Below are positions 60,401 to 64,000 of a stretch of DNA of 64,000 bases, piece by piece. The notes beneath the pieces are model-generated. The model had not been told where the DNA came from, made no database searches, and saw only the letters and a list, made by a program, of their open reading frames with translations. A program made the position numbers and the translations under genes. Positions within the stretch are counted from its first letter, which is position 1, and each line of letters opens with the position of its first letter. This DNA is from Acanthosoma haemorrhoidale (taxonomy: Eukaryota > Arthropoda > Insecta > Hemiptera > Acanthosomatidae), in contig OV884014.1 of the NCBI GenBank assembly GCA_930367205.1, positions 117,745,768 to 117,809,767 on the forward strand, in the 5' to 3' direction.

Positions 60401-62447
60401 AAAAATTTGAGTTTTCGACGATATTTTCCTTGTTTTCGTATCAGGAGAACATAATAGGGCAGCAGCTAACGTACCAGCTATGAAATACCCATTTTTTAAA
60501 AATTCGACTTTTTGACGATATTTTCCTGGTTTTCGTATCAGGAGAACATAATAGGGCAGGAGCTAACGTACCAGCTATGAAATACGCAATTTTTGTAAAA
60601 ATTTGAGTTTTCGACGATATTTTCCTTGTTTTGGTATCAGGAGAACATAATGGGGCAGGAGCTAACGTACTAGCTATGAAATACGCATTTTCGAAAAATT
60701 CTACTTTTTGACGATATTTTCCTTGATTTCGTATCAGGAGAACATAAAAGAGCAGGAGCTAACGTTCCAGCTATGAAATACCCATTTTTTAAAAATTCGA
60801 CTTTTTGACGATATTTTCCTTGTTTTCGTATCACGAGAACATAATGGGGCAGGAGCTAACGTACCAGCTATGAAATACGCATTTTTGAAAAATTCAACTT
60901 TTTGACGATATTTTTCTCCTTTTCGTATCAGGAGAACATAATAGGGCAGGAGCTAACGTACCAGCTATGAAATACGCATTTTTGTAAAAATTTGACTTTT
61001 GGACGATATTATCTTTGTTTTGGTATCAGGAGAACATAATGGGACAGGAGCTAACGTACTAGCTCTAAATACGCATTTTTGTAAAAATTCGACTTTTTGA
61101 CGTCATTTTTCTTGTTTTGGTATTAGGAGAACATAATGGGGCAGGTGCTAACGTACAAGCTATGAAATACGCATTTTTGTAAAAATTCAACTTTTTTAAA
61201 ATGTTTTCTTTGTTTTGGTATCAGGAGAACATAAAGGGGCAAGAGCTAACGTACAAGATCATACGATCGTATGATCAAAGTTACGAGTGAATATGACATC
61301 AAATGATGTCAAATATGATAGTGTGCCGTATCATTTGCACTTATTGTATCACGTGATACAATCGTATGATTGAAGTTACAGTGAATATACTATAAAATGA
61401 TGTCGATTGGCATTATGATGGCACTCGTTAACATAATAGGGCAGGAATTATTGTACCAGCTATGAAATACGCATTATGTAAAATTCTACTTCAAAACTTT
61501 TTTAAAATGTTTTCTTTGTTTTGGTATCAGGAGAACATAAAGGGGCAAGAGCTAACGTACAAGATCATACGATCGTATGATCAAAGTTACGAGTGAATAT
61601 GACATCAAATGATGTCAAATATGATAGTGTGCCGTATCATTTGCACTTATTGTATCACGTGATACAATCGTATGATTGAAGTTACAGTGAATATACTATA
61701 AAATGATGTCGATTGGCATTATGATGGCACTCGTTAACATAATAGGGCAGGAATTATTGTACCAGCTATGAAATACGCATTTTTGTAAAATTCTACTTTT
61801 TGACGATATTTTTCTTGTTTTGGTATGAGGAAATCATAATTGTTCAGGAGCTAACGTACCAGCTATAAAATACTCTTATATGTAAAAATTTAACTTTTTG
61901 ATGACATTTTCCTTGTTTTGGTATCAGGAGAACATAATAAGGCAGGAGCTAACGTACTAGCTGAGAAATACGCATTTTTGTAAAAATTTGAGTTTTCGAT
62001 GATATTTTCCTTGTTTTGGTATCAGGAGAACATAATGGGGCAGGAGCTAACGTACTAGCTATGAAATACGCATTTTTGAAAAATTCAACTTTTTGACGAT
62101 ATTTTTCTCCTTTTCGTATCAGGAGAACATAATAGGGCAGGAGCTAACGTACCAGCTATGAAATACGCATTTTTGTAAAAATTTGACTTTTGGACGATAT
62201 TATCTTTGTTTTGGTATCAGGAGAACATAATGGGACAGGAGCTAACGTACTAGCTCTAAATACGCATTTTTGTAAAAATTCGACTTTTTGACGTCATTTT
62301 TCTTGTTTTGGTATTAGGAGAACATAATGGGGCAGGTGCTAACGTACAAGCTATGAAATACGCATTTTTGTAAAAATTCAACTTTTTTAAAATGTTTTCT
62401 TTGTTTTGGTATCAGGAGAACATAAAGGGGCAAGAGCTAACGTACAA
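51412..62447. repeat. Family A HOR array, block 9
   Basis: A monomers with short B blocks starting at 52056, 53525, 55481, 56752, 57930, 59982, 61257 and 61563. The block starts with GACGATATTTTCC, the continuation of the monomer cut by the retroelement, so HOR phase is kept across the insertion. Unit lengths are 1469, 1956, 1271, 1178, 2052, 1275, 306 and 885 bp, much less regular than on the left side. Several units carry the shared mark GGGCAGCAGCTAACG (near 54003, 57230, 60470), identifying a deleted HOR subtype. The 76-codon open frame at 55614-55844 is read-through of repeats, not a gene. Confidence 0.94.
61440..61562. repeat. Irregular A-A junction and 306 bp mini-unit
   Basis: The A monomer after the B block at 61257 breaks off in an atypical GCATTATGTAAAATTCTACT and, after a few bases (TCAAAAC), continues with TTTTTTAAAATGTTTTC from the last A monomer of the HOR. 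This removes about 12 monomers, so the next B block follows after only 306 bp. Elsewhere in the window junctions fall at homologous points of monomers; this one does not keep register. Confidence 0.8.
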
Positions 62448-64000
62448 GATCATACGATCGTATGATCAAAGTTACGAGTGAATATGACATCAAATGATGT
62501 CAAATATGATAGTGTGCCGTATCATTTGCACTTATTGTATCACGTGATACAATCGTATGATTGAAGTTACAGTGAATATACTATTAAATAATGTCGATTA
62601 TGACAGTGTACTGTATCATTGGCACTCATTGTATCACGTGATAAGATCGTATGATTGAAGTCATGAATGAATATAACATCAAATGATGTCGATTATGATA
62701 GTGTGCCGCATCATTAGCACACATTGTATCACATGATACGATTGTATGATTGAAGTTACGAGTGAATATAACATCAAATGATTTCGAATATGATAATGAA
62801 CCGCATCATTTGCAATCATTATATCACGTGATACCATCATATGATTGAAGTCACGAGTGAATATAACATCAAATGATGTTGGATATGATTGTATAATGTA
62901 TCATTTGCACTTATTGTTTCACGTGATAAGATCGTATGATTAAAGTTACAGGTGAATATAATATCAATTGATGTCGTATATGATAGCGCACCATATCATT
63001 AGCACTTATTGTATCATGTGATGTGATCGTATGATTGAAGTCACGAGTGAATATAACATCAAATAATGCTAAATATGATTGTTTAGTGTAGCATTGACAC
63101 TCATTGTATCACGAGATACGATCGTATGATTAAAGTCACGAGTGAATATACTATAAAATGATGTCGATTATGATAGTGTACCACATCATTGGCACTCATT
63201 GTTTCACGTGATACGATCGTATGATTAAAGTTACAGGTGAATATAACATCAAATGATGTCGATTATGATAGTGTACCGCATCATTGGCACTCATTATATC
63301 ACGTGATACGATCGTATGATGAAAGTTACGAGTGAATATAACATCAAATGATGTCGAATAGGATTGTATAATGTATCATTAGCACTCATTGTTTCACGTG
63401 ATACGATCGTATGATTAAAGTTACGATTGGAGATATTAATAAATGATGTTGAATATAATAGTGCACCATATCATTAGCACTTATTGTATCATGTGATGCG
63501 ATCGTATGATTAAAGTTATAAGTGAATATAACATCAAATGATGTCGATTATAATAGTGTACCGCATCATTGGCACTCATTATATCACGTGATACTATCCT
63601 ATGATTGAAGTCACGAGTGAATATAACATCAAATGATGTTGAATATGATTGTATAATGTATCATTAGCACTCATTGTTTCACGTGATACGATCGTATGAT
63701 TAAAGTTACAGGTGAATATAACATCAAATGATGTCGATTATGATAGTGTACCGCATCATTAGCACTCATTGTTTCACGTGATACGATCGTATGATTAAAG
63801 TTACGAGTAAATATAACATCAAATGATGTCGAATATGATAATGTACCGTATCATTAGCACTCATATCATTACATGATACGATCGTATGATGAAAGTTACG
63901 AGTGAATATAACATCAAATGATGTTGAATATGATTGTATAATGTATCATTAGCACTCATTTTTTCACGTGATACGATCGTATGATTAAAGTTATGAGTGA
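62448..64000. repeat. Family B satellite array, runs off the window end
   Basis: At least 16 B monomers of 95 bp, entered through the 20 bp palindrome. The order resembles the start of the 15455 and 29251 arrays, including ATCAATTGATGTCGTATATG once (near 62962) and GATTGGAGATATTAATAAATG. No exit junction occurs before the window ends, so total length is unknown. Confidence 0.94.

Noticed and set aside
1..64000. rRNA, tRNA, riboswitch or bacterial operon features
   Set aside because: None seen. Outside the retroelement every stretch I read is family A or family B satellite.

Overview
This 64 kb window is almost entirely satellite DNA, interrupted by one LTR retroelement. It looks eukaryotic. 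There are no bacterial or phage gene blocks, rRNA genes or tRNA genes. The retroelement has the hallmarks of an insect endogenous retrovirus (errantivirus, gypsy/17.6-like Metaviridae): AGTTA...TAACT LTR ends, a Gag without zinc knuckles, and remnants of a furin-cleaved Env. The best guess is heterochromatin of an insect chromosome, possibly pericentromeric or centromeric. I cannot name the species.

Two unrelated satellite families make up the rest. Family A is AT-rich with 97-98 bp monomers. Family B has 95 bp monomers built around short palindromes (TATCACGTGATA, ATACGATCGTAT, ACATCA-AA-TGATGT). The two are combined in a higher-order repeat (HOR) of exactly 1469 bp in its commonest form: 13 diverged A monomers, a partial A monomer, and a 171 bp B block. 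Between about 15 and 39 kb the B block is expanded at seven sites (885, 980, 980, 980, 980, 2595 and 4021 bp). It expands again from 62448 to the window end. The A-to-B and B-to-A junction sequences are nearly the same everywhere, which points to one founding fusion followed by in-register amplification, deletion and duplication.

Layout: 1-15454 A-rich HOR array; 15455-19475 long B array; 19476-39074 A blocks alternating with expanded B blocks; 39075-46883 very regular 1469 bp HORs; 46884-51411 the retroelement on the minus strand; 51412-62447 A-rich HORs; 62448-64000 B array running off the edge.

The retroelement is 4528 bp. It has two 263 bp LTRs that look identical, an imperfect tRNA-Lys-like primer site, a polypurine tract and one intact 707-codon gag-like frame. 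It has no pol (no protease, reverse transcriptase or integrase frame). Its env has lost most of its surface subunit and carries a stop codon and three frame changes. A young insertion with a decayed env suggests a gag-only, non-autonomous element moved by proteins from a relative. All short open frames inside the satellites are repeat artefacts and are not annotated as genes.
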